DNA from: Stenotrophomonas nitritireducens
GTDB taxonomy: Bacteria; Pseudomonadota; Gammaproteobacteria; Xanthomonadales; Xanthomonadaceae
Reading direction: 5' to 3'
NCBI RefSeq assembly: GCF_001431425.1
Contig: NZ_LDJG01000007.1
Location: 62,001 to 126,000 of the forward strand
DNA length: 64,000 bases
Below, piece by piece: positions 32,873 through 43,923 of the stretch. Below the pieces are notes generated by a model. The model was not told the DNA's origin. It worked only from the letters and a program-made list of their open reading frames with translations, and did not search any database. Both the position numbers and the translations under genes were made by a program. Position 1 is the first letter of the stretch. Every line of letters begins with the position of its first letter.

Positions 32873-35302
32873 TCAGAAGATATCGAACGCGGCGTCGTCG
32901 GCCTGCTGGTCGTGCTGGTCGAAGTCGAATTCCTGCATCCGGTCCAGATCCTCGACCTTGATCCATTCGGTGGCGCCGTTGATCGTGGCTTCCACCATGC
33001 CCGAGGGCGGGTCATTCCTGGCGATCGGCGCGTCCTTCAGCGCCACGCGCATGTAGTCGATCCAGATCGGCAGCGCTGCGCGGCCGCCGTATTCGCGATA
33101 GCCCAGCGAGCGGAAGTCGTCGCGGCCGACCCAGACGGTGGTGGCGAGCGCGCCGCCGAAGCCGGAGAACCAGGCATCGCGGTGGTCGTTGGTCGAGCCG
33201 GTCTTGCCGCCCACGTCCTCGCGGCCCAGCACCTTGGCCGCGGTGCCGGTGCCGCGCTGGACCACGTCGCGCATCATCGACACCAGCTGGTAGGCGGTGC
33301 GCTCGTCGATCGCGCGCGGTGCGGTGCGGGCGTCGGGGTCCGGTGCCGCCGGCTCGGCCTTGGCTTCGGCTTCGCTGGCGACGGCGTCGGGCCTGGCCGG
33401 TGCGGGTGCGGCCTCGGCGCCGAAATTGAAGCCGTCCACGACCTGGCTGGCCGGCATCGTGCCGGCGGCGCCGCCGCAACCGCGGCAGGCCAGCACCGGG
33501 TTCTCCTTGAACACCACGGTGCCGTCGCGGTCCCTGATCTCGTCGATGGCCCAGGTATCCACGCGCGAGCCGCCGTTGGCGAACACCGCGTAGCCGCGCG
33601 CGACGGAGAGCGGCGTCAGCGAGGCGGTGCCCAGCGACATCGACAGATTCGGCGGCAGCTCGGCTTCCTGGAAGCCGAACTCGCTGATGTAGCGGCGGGC
33701 GAAATCCACGCCGATGCTGTCCAGCAGGCGCACCGACACCAGGTTGCGCGACTGCACCAGCGCTTCGCGCAGGCGCATCGGGCCGCGGAAGCCGCCGCCG
33801 TCGTTCTTCGGCTCCCAGGTCTTGCCGCGCCGGTCGCGGAACACCACTGGCGCGTCGAGCACGATCGAGGCCGGATTGAAGCCCTTGTCGAAGGCGGCCG
33901 CGTACAGGAACGGCTTGAAGCTCGAGCCCGGCTGGCGGCGCGCCTGGGTGGCGCGGTTGAACTTGTTGCCGGCGAAGCTGAAGCCGCCGACCAGGGCGCG
34001 CAGGGCGCCATTGCCGGTGTCCAGCGAGACCAGTGCGGCCTGGCCGAGCGGCAGCTGCTCGATCAGCCACTCGTCTTCTTTCTCGCCGCTGCGCACGCGG
34101 ACAAGGTCGCCGCGCACGACCAGCTTGGCCGGGGTGCGCGTGGTCCAGCGGCTGGCGGCCACCGGCAGGACCAGTTCGGCCCGGTTGGCCAGCACTACGC
34201 TGATGCTGCCGTCGGCATGGACCGCCGAAACGATGGCAGGCAGCAGCCCGGACTGCGACGGAATCGCGGCGATGTGGCGGGCGAGCGCCGCGGCATCGGC
34301 ATCGGCCGGAACGTCGAAATGCTGTTCCGGTCCACGCCAGCCGTGGCGGTGGTCGTACAGCAGCAGGCCGTCGCGCACGGCGATGTTGGCCGCTTCCTGC
34401 ATCTGGCTGTCGATGGTGGTGGTGACCCGGTAGCCCTTGTTGAGAACGTCGCCACCGTGCAGGGCGATCATCTCCTGGCGCACCATCTCGGCCACGTAGG
34501 GGGCGTTGACCTCGATCGGCGGCTCATGCGGCGTGGCGTGCATCGGCACCGCCTTGGCCGCATCGGCCTCGGCCTGGCCGATGAAGCCCAGGTCGGCCAT
34601 GCGCTGCAGGACATAGTTGTCGCGGCGCTGGCGCGCACGCTCCGGATTGCTGATCGGGTTGCCGCTGGACGGGAACTTGGGAATGCCGGCCAGCGAGGCC
34701 ATCTCGTCCAGGTCCAGTTCGCCGAGCTTCTTGCCGTAGTAGTACTCGGCCGCGGCGCCGATGCCATAGGCGCGGTTGCCGAAGAAGCTCTTGTTCAGAT
34801 ACAGCGCGAAGATCTCGTCCTTGCTCAGTTCGCTCTCGATCTTCCGCGCCAGCAGGATCTCGGCCAGCTTGCGGGTGTAGCTGTATTCGGAGCTGAGGAA
34901 GAACTGGCGGGCCACCTGCTGGGTGATGGTCGAACCGCCCGGCACGCGCTTGTCGCTGGTGGTGGCCAGCAGCCATACCGCGCGGGCGATGCCCTTGTAG
35001 TCGACGCCGCCGTGTTCGTAGAAGCGGGCGTCCTCGGTTGCGAGGAACGCCTGCTTCAGGCGTTCGGGCACGTCCTTCATCTCGATCGGATAGCGCCGGG
35101 TCTCGCCGAACACGGCCATCAGCTTGCCGTCGCTGGCATAGACGTACATCGGCTCCTGCAGTTCCACCTCGCGCAGGGCCTGCACGTCGGGCAGCTTCGA
35201 GGAAACGACGTAATAGAGGGCGCCTGCGGCGATCGCGCCAACCAGGGCCAGGGCAACGAACAGGGCCAGCAGCCAGCGCAGCCAGCGGCGGAAACGGGGC
35301 AT
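32873..35302 (-). CDS. mrcA: Penicillin-binding protein 1A
   Basis: An 809-residue bifunctional peptidoglycan synthase anchored by one N-terminal membrane segment (residues ~11-33). The glycosyltransferase (GT51) domain has its catalytic Glu90 in [12 protein letters not shown] and the [15 protein letters not shown] motif. The transpeptidase motifs are S460xxK (GSSFKP), S517RN and K699TGS. An OB-like domain lies between the two catalytic domains. An Ala/Pro-rich insertion with a CxxC (CRGCGG, ~605-660) precedes the KTGS region, an addition common in xanthomonads. The ATG at 32873-35302 numbering starts at 35302, just ahead of the membrane segment. The gene is divergent from pilM, the classic ponA/pilMNOPQ arrangement. 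Confidence 0.97.
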   Translation of the reverse strand: MPRFRRWLRWLLALFVALALVGAIAAGALYYVVSSKLPDVQALREVELQEPMYVYASDGKLMAVFGETRRYPIEMKDVPERLKQAFLATEDARFYEHGGVDYKGIARAVWLLATTSDKRVPGGSTITQQVARQFFLSSEYSYTRKLAEILLARKIESELSKDEIFALYLNKSFFGNRAYGIGAAAEYYYGKKLGELDLDEMASLAGIPKFPSSGNPISNPERARQRRDNYVLQRMADLGFIGQAEADAAKAVPMHATPHEPPIEVNAPYVAEMVRQEMIALHGGDVLNKGYRVTTTIDSQMQEAANIAVRDGLLLYDHRHGWRGPEQHFDVPADADAAALARHIAAIPSQSGLLPAIVSAVHADGSISVVLANRAELVLPVAASRWTTRTPAKLVVRGDLVRVRSGEKEDEWLIEQLPLGQAALVSLDTGNGALRALVGGFSFAGNKFNRATQARRQPGSSFKPFLYAAAFDKGFNPASIVLDAPVVFRDRRGKTWEPKNDGGGFRGPMRLREALVQSRNLVSVRLLDSIGVDFARRYISEFGFQEAELPPNLSMSLGTASLTPLSVARGYAVFANGGSRVDTWAIDEIRDRDGTVVFKENPVLACRGCGGAAGTMPASQVVDGFNFGAEAAPAPARPDAVASEAEAKAEPAAPDPDARTAPRAIDERTAYQLVSMMRDVVQRGTGTAAKVLGREDVGGKTGSTNDHRDAWFSGFGGALATTVWVGRDDFRSLGYREYGGRAALPIWIDYMRVALKDAPIARNDPPSGMVEATINGATEWIKVEDLDRMQEFDFDQHDQQADDAAFDIF

Positions 35303-35407
35303 CAAGCAGGATCCCGATTGCGGATTTCGTGGCCGCAGAGTATAGAGTACGCCGAGGAATGGCTGGGGCCGTTTCTGGGGACAAGCAGTTGGGGGTGGCT
35401 TCGCTGA

Positions 35408-36576
<1,169 letters not shown>

Positions 36577-36577
<1 letters not shown>

Positions 36578-37251
36578 TGGCACGCATCAATCTATTGCCA
36601 TGGCGCGCCGAACGGCGCAAACAGCGCCAGCGCGAGTTCTACGCCATGCTCGGCTTGGCCGCCGTCGCGGGCGTGCTGCTTTCGCTGCTGCTGTATTTCT
36701 ATTACGACGGGCAGGTCAGCGGCCAGAACGAGCGCAACGCCTACCTCGAGGCCGAGATCGCCAAGGTCAAGGAGCAGAACAAGGAGATCGACCGGCTCGA
36801 CAGCCAGAAGAAGCGCCTGCTCGCCCGCAAACAGGTCATCGAGGAACTGCAGGGCAAGCGTTCGCAGATGGTGCATCTGTTCGACGCGCTGGTGCGCACC
36901 ATTCCCGACGGCGTGGTGCTGACCGCGCTCAAGCAGGAAGGTGAGACCCTGACGCTGGAGGGCCGCACGCAGTCCAACGCGCGGGTCAGTACCTATATGC
37001 GCAACCTGGAAGGCTCGGGCTGGATGTCCAATCCGGAGTTGACGGTGATCGAGGCCAAGGCGCAGGAAACCTCGGGTTCGGCGGTGGACATCAAGTCGCT
37101 GCCTTACGTCTTCACCTTGAAGGTGAGACTGCCGGCGCCCGGCGAGAACGCGGCGCAGCAGGCTGAAGCAGAGGCCGCCGCACCGGCCACGGCAGCGCCC
37201 GCGGTGGCTGCCCCTGCCGCCGACACGGCGCAGAAGGAGGCCCGCCCGTGA
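36577..37251 (+). CDS. pilN: Type IV pilus assembly protein PilN
   Basis: A 224-residue bitopic inner-membrane protein. The cytoplasmic N-terminus MARINLLPWR is the invariant PilM-binding peptide. One membrane segment (~22-42) is followed by a coiled coil (AEIAKVKEQNKEIDRLDSQKKRL) and a ferredoxin-like periplasmic domain. The last 35 residues are an Ala/Pro-rich tail. It forms heterodimers with PilO. It overlaps pilM by one base and pilO by four (GTGA), so the operon is translationally coupled. Confidence 0.97.
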
Positions 37252-37925
37252 GCCAGAAGAAGAGTGGTTTCAACAATCTGGACCTCAACAACATCGGCAA
37301 CTGGCCGCAGGGCCCCAAGCTGGTGTTCTGCGCCCTGCTGACGGTGCTGATCCTCGGCCTTTCCTACCTGCTGGTGATCCGCGGCGCGGCGGAGGAGCTG
37401 GAAGGGCTGGAAGCCAAGGAAGTGGAGCTGCGCGCCAAGTTCGAGGAAGAGCAGAAGCGTGCGGTCAACCTCGAGCCGCTCAAGCAGCAGCTCGCGCAGA
37501 TGGAACAGGTGCTGCAGCAGATGCTGCGCCAGCTGCCCAGCAAGACCGAGATGCCCGACCTGATCATCGACGTATCGCAGACGGCGCTGTCCAGCGGCCT
37601 GAACAATGAATTGTTCAAGCCCGGCGACGAACAGCTCGAGGAGTTCTATGCCGAGAAGCCGATAGCGTTGCGCCTGGTGGGCAGCTACCACCAGTTCGGC
37701 GCCTTCGTCAGCGGCGTGGCCTCGTTGCCGCGCGTGGTGATCCTGACCATGCATGACATCAACCTGAAGCCGCGGGATCCCAAGGCCGGTATCTCCGCGC
37801 GCAGCGGCGCGCTCGAATTGTCGGGAACGGTCAAGACCTACCGCTATCTGGACGACAACGAGCTGGCAGACCAGGAAAAGAAGGCCGCCGATGAAGAAGC
37901 GGCACGCAAGAAGGGGGGCAGGTGA
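37248..37925 (+). CDS. pilO: Type IV pilus assembly protein PilO
   Basis: A 225-residue bitopic protein, partner of PilN. The cytoplasmic N-terminus (NNLDLNNIGNWPQGPK) precedes a membrane segment (~25-45), a coiled coil (LEAKEVELRAKFEEEQKRAVNLEPLKQQLAQ) and a periplasmic ferredoxin-like domain with LRLVGSYHQFGAFVSGVASLPRVV. The Lys-rich C-terminus is probably disordered. The start is GTG at 37248, inside the pilN stop overlap. The stop overlaps the pilP ATG by one base. Confidence 0.97.
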   Translation: MSQKKSGFNNLDLNNIGNWPQGPKLVFCALLTVLILGLSYLLVIRGAAEELEGLEAKEVELRAKFEEEQKRAVNLEPLKQQLAQMEQVLQQMLRQLPSKTEMPDLIIDVSQTALSSGLNNELFKPGDEQLEEFYAEKPIALRLVGSYHQFGAFVSGVASLPRVVILTMHDINLKPRDPKAGISARSGALELSGTVKTYRYLDDNELADQEKKAADEEAARKKGGR

Positions 37926-38461
37926 TGAATGGTTCCCTTCGCATCCGGGCGTTCGGTGCGGCGGTTCTGCTGCTGGCCGCGACCGGTTGTTCGCGCGACA
38001 TCACCAGCACGCCGGGCGATGCGCCCAATCTTGAGAAGTGGGTGGCCGACGTGCGTGCGCGTCCGGCCACGCCGCTGGATCCGCTGCCGGTGATGCAGCA
38101 GTTCGAGACCTTCGAGTATTCGGCGCAGGGGCTGCGCGATCCGTTCAGCGATGCCTGGGCCAATCCGGAGGGGAACAGCGCGCTGCGGCCGGATCCGAAC
38201 CGGCGCAAGGAGCCGCTGGAAGCCTTTCCGCTCGACAGCCTGGACATGGTCGGGACGATCGGCAACGGCGCCGGCATGGTCGCGCTGGTGATGGGGCCGG
38301 ACAAGGTGACCTACCGCGTCCGTCCGGGCGTGTACCTGGGGCAGAGCGATGGCCGCGTCACCAGCGTGCGCGAGGACGGCATTGAGCTGATTGAACTGGT
38401 GCCCGATGGTGCCGGCGGCTGGCTGGAACGTCCGGCTTCGCTGGCACTTGACGATCGATGA
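37925..38461 (+). CDS. pilP: Type IV pilus lipoprotein PilP
   Basis: A 178-residue inner-membrane lipoprotein with a signal peptide ending in the lipobox AATGC (Cys at ~23). A Pro-rich linker (RPATPLDPLPVMQQFETFEYSAQGLRDPF) carries the PilNO-binding segment, and the C-terminal beta-sandwich (DMVGTIGNGAGMVALVMGPDKVTYRVRPGVYLG) contacts the secretin. The in-frame ATG at 37925 is preferred to the GTG one codon earlier, because it overlaps the pilO stop in a TGATG arrangement. It ends just before pilQ. Confidence 0.96.
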   Translation: MNGSLRIRAFGAAVLLLAATGCSRDITSTPGDAPNLEKWVADVRARPATPLDPLPVMQQFETFEYSAQGLRDPFSDAWANPEGNSALRPDPNRRKEPLEAFPLDSLDMVGTIGNGAGMVALVMGPDKVTYRVRPGVYLGQSDGRVTSVREDGIELIELVPDGAGGWLERPASLALDDR

Positions 38462-38482
38462 ATGATTATTGGGGATAGCACG

Positions 38483-40366
38483 ATGACTTTTTCCAAAGCC
38501 CTGAGCCTGCGTCCCGCCCGGCGCCAAGCGATGGTCCATGCCCGCGCATTGGGAGTTGCGCTGGCGTTGGCCTGCGGCTCTCCGTTCGCCGCCTTTGCCG
38601 CGGACGCTGTTCCGTCCGTTGCGGCGCAGCCTGCGGCGACCGTCGCGATCACCAAGGTCGACTTCAAGCGCGGCGACGACGGTGCCGGCCGCCTGGTCCT
38701 CCAGTTCGACGGACAGGGCGCCAGCCCCGACCTGCGGACGCAGGGCAACAGCGTCGTGGTCGACATGGGCAATGCCACCCTGCCGGGTGAGTTGCAGCGT
38801 CCGCTGAACGTGGTGGATTTCGCCACGCCGGTGCAGCGCATCGACGCCAGGCCGTCGGGCCATGGCTCGCAGCTGGTACTCAGCACCCAGGGAGCGTTCG
38901 AGTCGCTGGCCTACCAGTCCGGCAACGAGTACGTGGTGGAAATTTCGCCCCGCCAGGAGCAGGCCGCGACCGGTGCGGTTACCGCCCGGACCGTGGCGCA
39001 GGCCGCGGCGACGGTTGCCGCCCGCGGCTACAGCGGGCGCCCGGTGACGTTCAATTTCCAGGACGTGCCGGTGCGTACCGTGCTGCAGCTGATCGCGGAG
39101 GAGTCCAACCTCAACGTGGTCGCTTCCGATACCGTGCAGGGCAGCGTGACCCTGCGCCTGGTCAACGTGCCCTGGGACCAGGCGCTGGACATCGTCCTGC
39201 GCGCCAAGGGCCTGGACAAGCGCCGCGATGGCGGAGTGATCTGGGTCGCGCCGCAGCCGGAGCTGGCCAAGTTCGAGCAGCAAAAGGAAGACGCGCGCAT
39301 CGCGCTGGAAGAGCGCGAAGGCCTGGTGACCGAATACATCCAGATCAACTACCACAATGCGGAAGCGATTTTCAAAGCTCTGACCGAAGCCAAGGGGATT
39401 GGCAACAACGGCAATAGCGGCAGTGGTGGTGGTGCCAATGGTGGTCAGCGCGAGAACGGCTTCCTGTCCCAGCGCGGCATGATCGTGGCCGACGAGCGCA
39501 CCAACACCTTGATGGTCAGCGACATCCCCAAGAAGATCGCGCAGATGCGCGAGCTGATCGCGGTCATCGACCGGCCGGTCGACCAGGTGTTGATCGAGGG
39601 GCGCATCGTGATCGCCACGGACACCTTCGCACGTGACCTCGGTGCGAAGTTCGGCGTCAACGTCAACAACATGAATGCTGCAGGACGCGGTGATGCCTAT
39701 GGCGGTTCCCTCGGTACGATCGGCAACACGACCGATGGCCGCGGACTCAACGTGAACCTGCCGGCCAAGACGTTCACCGAGAGTCCGGCCGGCGCCATCG
39801 CCTACACGCTGCTGCGTGGCGGCTTCTCGCTGGACGTGGAACTGTCTGCGATGCAGGAGGAAGGCCGTGGAGAGGTGGTTTCCAATCCGCGCATCGTCAC
39901 CGCCAACCAGCGCGAAGGCGTGATCAAGCAGGGCAAGGAAATCGGCTACGTCACCATTTCCGGCGGCGGTGGCGCGGGTGGTGCGCCTACGGCAAACGTG
40001 CAGTTCAAGGAAGTGCTGCTGGAACTGAAGGTGACGCCGACCATCACCCAGGACAACCGCGTGTTCCTCAACATGAACGTGAAGAAGGACGAGGTCGACC
40101 GGATGCTGGAAGTGACCGACTACGGCACCGTGCCGGTCATCAACCGCCGCGAGGTCAATACCGCGGTGCTGGTGGACGATGGCCAGACCGTGGTGATCGG
40201 TGGCGTGTATGAGTTCAACGACCGCAGCAGCGTGGCCAAAGTGCCGTTCCTGGGCGATGTGCCGTTCCTGGGCAACCTGTTCAAGAAGCGCGGCCGCAGC
40301 AAGGACAAGGCCGAACTGCTGGTGTTCGTGACGCCGAAGATCCTGCGCGTCGCCAAGCCGCACTGA
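38483..40366 (+). CDS. pilQ: Type IV pilus secretin PilQ
   Basis: A 627-residue outer-membrane secretin that forms the pilus exit channel. Order of parts: a signal peptide (to ~AFAAD), one AMIN domain (VAITKVDFKRG and following) that binds peptidoglycan, an STN/N0 domain (VTFNFQDVPVRTVLQLIAEESNLNVV), an N1 domain, a Gly/Asn-rich spacer (IGNNGNSGSGGGANGG), and the secretin domain ending in GTVPVINRREVNTAVLVDDGQTVVIGG and VPFLGDVPFLGNLFKKRGR. Only one AMIN domain is seen; many PilQ proteins have two. I chose the ATG at 38483 because GGGGAT lies 6 bases upstream. A weak hairpin terminator follows. Confidence 0.97.
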   Translation: MTFSKALSLRPARRQAMVHARALGVALALACGSPFAAFAADAVPSVAAQPAATVAITKVDFKRGDDGAGRLVLQFDGQGASPDLRTQGNSVVVDMGNATLPGELQRPLNVVDFATPVQRIDARPSGHGSQLVLSTQGAFESLAYQSGNEYVVEISPRQEQAATGAVTARTVAQAAATVAARGYSGRPVTFNFQDVPVRTVLQLIAEESNLNVVASDTVQGSVTLRLVNVPWDQALDIVLRAKGLDKRRDGGVIWVAPQPELAKFEQQKEDARIALEEREGLVTEYIQINYHNAEAIFKALTEAKGIGNNGNSGSGGGANGGQRENGFLSQRGMIVADERTNTLMVSDIPKKIAQMRELIAVIDRPVDQVLIEGRIVIATDTFARDLGAKFGVNVNNMNAAGRGDAYGGSLGTIGNTTDGRGLNVNLPAKTFTESPAGAIAYTLLRGGFSLDVELSAMQEEGRGEVVSNPRIVTANQREGVIKQGKEIGYVTISGGGGAGGAPTANVQFKEVLLELKVTPTITQDNRVFLNMNVKKDEVDRMLEVTDYGTVPVINRREVNTAVLVDDGQTVVIGGVYEFNDRSSVAKVPFLGDVPFLGNLFKKRGRSKDKAELLVFVTPKILRVAKPH

Positions 40367-40389
40367 GCCAGCTCCGGCTCGACGATCGT

Positions 40390-40418
40390 GGGAAGGCCGC
40401 CGCAGGGCGGCCTTTCCC
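40390..40418 (+). terminator. Hairpin terminator after pilQ
   Basis: A 9-bp stem AAGGCCGCC / GGCGGCCTT with a 4-base loop, extended by GGG/CCC across a bulge, lies 27 bp after the pilQ stop. There is no T-run, so it may be Rho-assisted. Confidence 0.55.
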
Positions 40419-40489
40419 ATTGCGGGTCCTGCTGCAGTGCAGGCCTCATGCGATGAACCATTTCATCGCGGATCGGTCAAACTGCCCCT

Positions 40490-41500
<1,011 letters not shown>

Positions 41501-41507
41501 GACCGGC

Positions 41508-42476
41508 ATGAGGGCGGCGGGGCGCGATGCGGAGCGCGGGAGCGAGGCGGCCATGGCGGCTGCACAGGCCGCGCCTGCGCCATCCGGAGGCGAGGGCATC
41601 GTGCCTTCGCTGGCAGAACTGATCGCGCTGCGGCGTTCGGCGACGCGGGGCCGCGACCCACGCCATGGGCTGCGCGGCGTGTCCGCGCGCGCGACATCGG
41701 CGCAGCGCGGGCGTGGCATGGAGTACGCCGAGTCGCGCGAATACGTCGCCGGCGACGATGCCCGCCACATCGACTGGAAGCTGAGCGCGCGTACCGGCTT
41801 CACCCATACCAAGACGTTCCAGGCCGAACGCGAACGGCTGACCCTGCTCGTGGCCGATACCGCGCCGGCGCTGTACTTCGGCACCCGCGCGCGCTTCAAG
41901 TCGGTGCAGGCCGCGCGCGCCGGTGCGGTCGCGGCCTGGTCGGCATTGCGCGACGGCGATCGCGTGGCGGCATTGTGCAGCGGCCGGGAAGACGGGCTGG
42001 TGCCGCCCGCCGGCGGCATGCGCGGCGTGCTGCGCGTGCTCGATGCACTGGTGCGCTGGTACCACGCGCCGTCCGCCGCCGGCGCCGGCCTGCAGTCGGC
42101 GCTGGAGCGCGCGACGCGCCTGCTGCATCCGGGCGCGCGGGCGCTGGTGCTGGCGGACCCGGCCAGCGCCCTGGCCGTGGCGCCGGCCACCTGGTCGGCG
42201 TTGTCGATGCACGTGGACGTGCGCCTGTTGCTGCTGGTCGATCCGCTGGAGATGCAGCCGCCGGAATGCCTGCTGCCGGTGGTGGCACCCGGCGGGCGCA
42301 TGGAACTGGACCTGGCGGGCGGGGCGATGCGCGATGCCTGGCATGAAGCCTTCGTCGCCCCGGTCGAAACGCTGTGCCAGGCCTTGCCGGGCCGCAGGAT
42401 CCAGGTGCAGGTGCTGGCCTCCGACGATGCCAGCGATGCCTGGCTGGGCGCCGCCGCGGGGAGGGGAGGCGGATGA
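41508..42476 (+). CDS. DUF58 domain protein
   Basis: A 322-residue protein of the DUF58 family. The hallmark SREYVAGDDARHIDWKLSART (residues ~75-95) is present, and the C-terminal half resembles a VWA-like fold without a clear metal site. Members sit between MoxR and VWA genes, as here, and are taken to be part of the same complex. The ATG at 41508 lies 7 bp after the MoxR stop. The four-base ATGA overlap with the next gene points to coupling. The first ~40 residues are Ala-rich and of uncertain structure. Confidence 0.9.
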   Translation: MRAAGRDAERGSEAAMAAAQAAPAPSGGEGIVPSLAELIALRRSATRGRDPRHGLRGVSARATSAQRGRGMEYAESREYVAGDDARHIDWKLSARTGFTHTKTFQAERERLTLLVADTAPALYFGTRARFKSVQAARAGAVAAWSALRDGDRVAALCSGREDGLVPPAGGMRGVLRVLDALVRWYHAPSAAGAGLQSALERATRLLHPGARALVLADPASALAVAPATWSALSMHVDVRLLLLVDPLEMQPPECLLPVVAPGGRMELDLAGGAMRDAWHEAFVAPVETLCQALPGRRIQVQVLASDDASDAWLGAAAGRGGG

Positions 42477-42928
42477 TCGGCACCTCCCTGCCGCTGCGCG
42501 ACGTGCATCTGCCTGCGGCTCCCGGCTGGTGGCCGCCAGCGCCGGGCTGGTGGCTGCTGCTGGCCGCGATGCTGCTCGTCCTGCTGGTGGTCGTGGCGGT
42601 GCGCGTGCGCCGCCAGCGTCGGCGCCGGCGCTGGGAATCCCTGTTCGAGGCATCGCTGGCGGCAGCGGCCGGACCGGCCGCCCGCATCGGCATGGCATCG
42701 GAACTGCTGCGACGCGCGGCCCGCCACCGCGACCCGCAGGTCGCGCTGCTGCAGGGCGAGGCGTGGCTGCGCTTTCTCGATGGCGGGCAGGGCCATGATT
42801 TCAGTGAGGGCGACGGGCGGGTACTGCTCGATGGCGGGTTCCGCCGCGAGGTCGACGACGCACCGGCCGCGCGTGCCTGCGCGCTGGCGCGCAGCCGCTT
42901 CATCGGCCTGATGGAGCTGCGCCGGTGA
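42473..42928 (+). CDS. DUF4381 domain membrane protein
   Basis: A 151-residue protein with one membrane segment (WWLLLAAMLLVLLVVVAV, ~25-43), preceded by the typical LPLRDVHLPAAPGWWPPAPGWW and followed by a basic stretch RVRRQRRRRRW. The cytoplasmic part is helical. The family always occurs in MoxR/VWA operons, but its function is unknown. It overlaps DUF58 by four bases and the first VWA gene by one base. Confidence 0.88.
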   Translation: MIGTSLPLRDVHLPAAPGWWPPAPGWWLLLAAMLLVLLVVVAVRVRRQRRRRRWESLFEASLAAAAGPAARIGMASELLRRAARHRDPQVALLQGEAWLRFLDGGQGHDFSEGDGRVLLDGGFRREVDDAPAARACALARSRFIGLMELRR

Positions 42929-43923
42929 TGGAACACCTGCACATGCTGCTGGGCGGCCTGCCGCAATTCGCCTGGCCATGGCTGTGGCTGGCCGTACCCC
43001 TGCCGCTGCTGATGGGGTTGTGGCCGCTGCGCAGCGGCAACGGCCCGGCGCTGCGGGTGCCCTGGGAGCCGGCGCGGCTGCAGGTGGCGTCGCCGCGCCG
43101 GCGCGCGCCTTCGCTGCGCACGGTGCTGTTGTGGCTGGCGTGGCTGTGCCTGTGTGCCGCCGCCGCGCGGCCGCAGCAACTGGGCGATGCGGTCGAGCCG
43201 CCGCGGCAGGCGCGGCAGATGATGCTGGCCGTGGACCTGTCCGGCAGCATGAGCGAGGACGACATGCAGCTTGGCGGCCGGGTGGTGGACCGGCTCACCG
43301 CGGCCAAGGCGGTGCTGGCCGACTTCCTCGACCGCCGCGAAGGCGACAGCATCGGCCTGCTGGTGTTCGGACAACGGGCTTATGCGCTCACCCCGCTGAC
43401 CCGCGACCGCGCCAGCGTGCGCGAGCAGCTGCGCGACAGCGTGGTCGGGCTGGCCGGACGCGAGACCGCGCTGGGCGACGCCATCGCGCTGGCGGTCAAG
43501 CGCCTGCGCGAACAGCCCGAAGGCCAGCGCGTACTGATCCTGCTGACCGACGGCGTCAACACCGCCGGCGTGCTCGACCCGCTGAAGGCGGCCGAGCTGG
43601 CCAAGGCCGAAGGCGTGCGCGTGCACACCATCGCCTTCGGCGGCACCGGCGGATTCTCGCTGTTCGGCCTGCAGGTCCCGGGCGGCGAGGACCAGATCGA
43701 CGAGGACACGCTGACCCGCATCGCTAACGAAACCGGCGGGCGGTTCTTCCGCGCGCGCGATACCCGCGAACTGGCCGGCATCTATGCCGAGCTGGATCGC
43801 CTGGAGCCGGTGCGCAGCGCCGGCCCGGCGCTGCGTCCGCGCCTGGAACGGTACGCATGGCCGCTGGCGGCGGCCCTGCTGCTGGGGATGCTGGCGCTGG
43901 CCTGGCCGGGGCGTCGCTCATGA
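42928..43923 (+). CDS. VWA-domain membrane protein (BatA-like)
   Basis: A 331-residue protein with two N-terminal membrane segments (~15-32 and ~64-80), a VWA domain and a C-terminal membrane helix. The metal-ion-dependent adhesion site is complete: D103-x-S105-x-S107 (DLSGS), T180 and D208 (LTDGVN). It probably faces the periplasm and binds a partner through Mg2+ as in the Bat system. The ATG at 42928 overlaps the DUF4381 stop (TGATG); a GTG one codon before is possible. It overlaps the next VWA gene by four bases. Confidence 0.93.
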   Translation: MEHLHMLLGGLPQFAWPWLWLAVPLPLLMGLWPLRSGNGPALRVPWEPARLQVASPRRRAPSLRTVLLWLAWLCLCAAAARPQQLGDAVEPPRQARQMMLAVDLSGSMSEDDMQLGGRVVDRLTAAKAVLADFLDRREGDSIGLLVFGQRAYALTPLTRDRASVREQLRDSVVGLAGRETALGDAIALAVKRLREQPEGQRVLILLTDGVNTAGVLDPLKAAELAKAEGVRVHTIAFGGTGGFSLFGLQVPGGEDQIDEDTLTRIANETGGRFFRARDTRELAGIYAELDRLEPVRSAGPALRPRLERYAWPLAAALLLGMLALAWPGRRS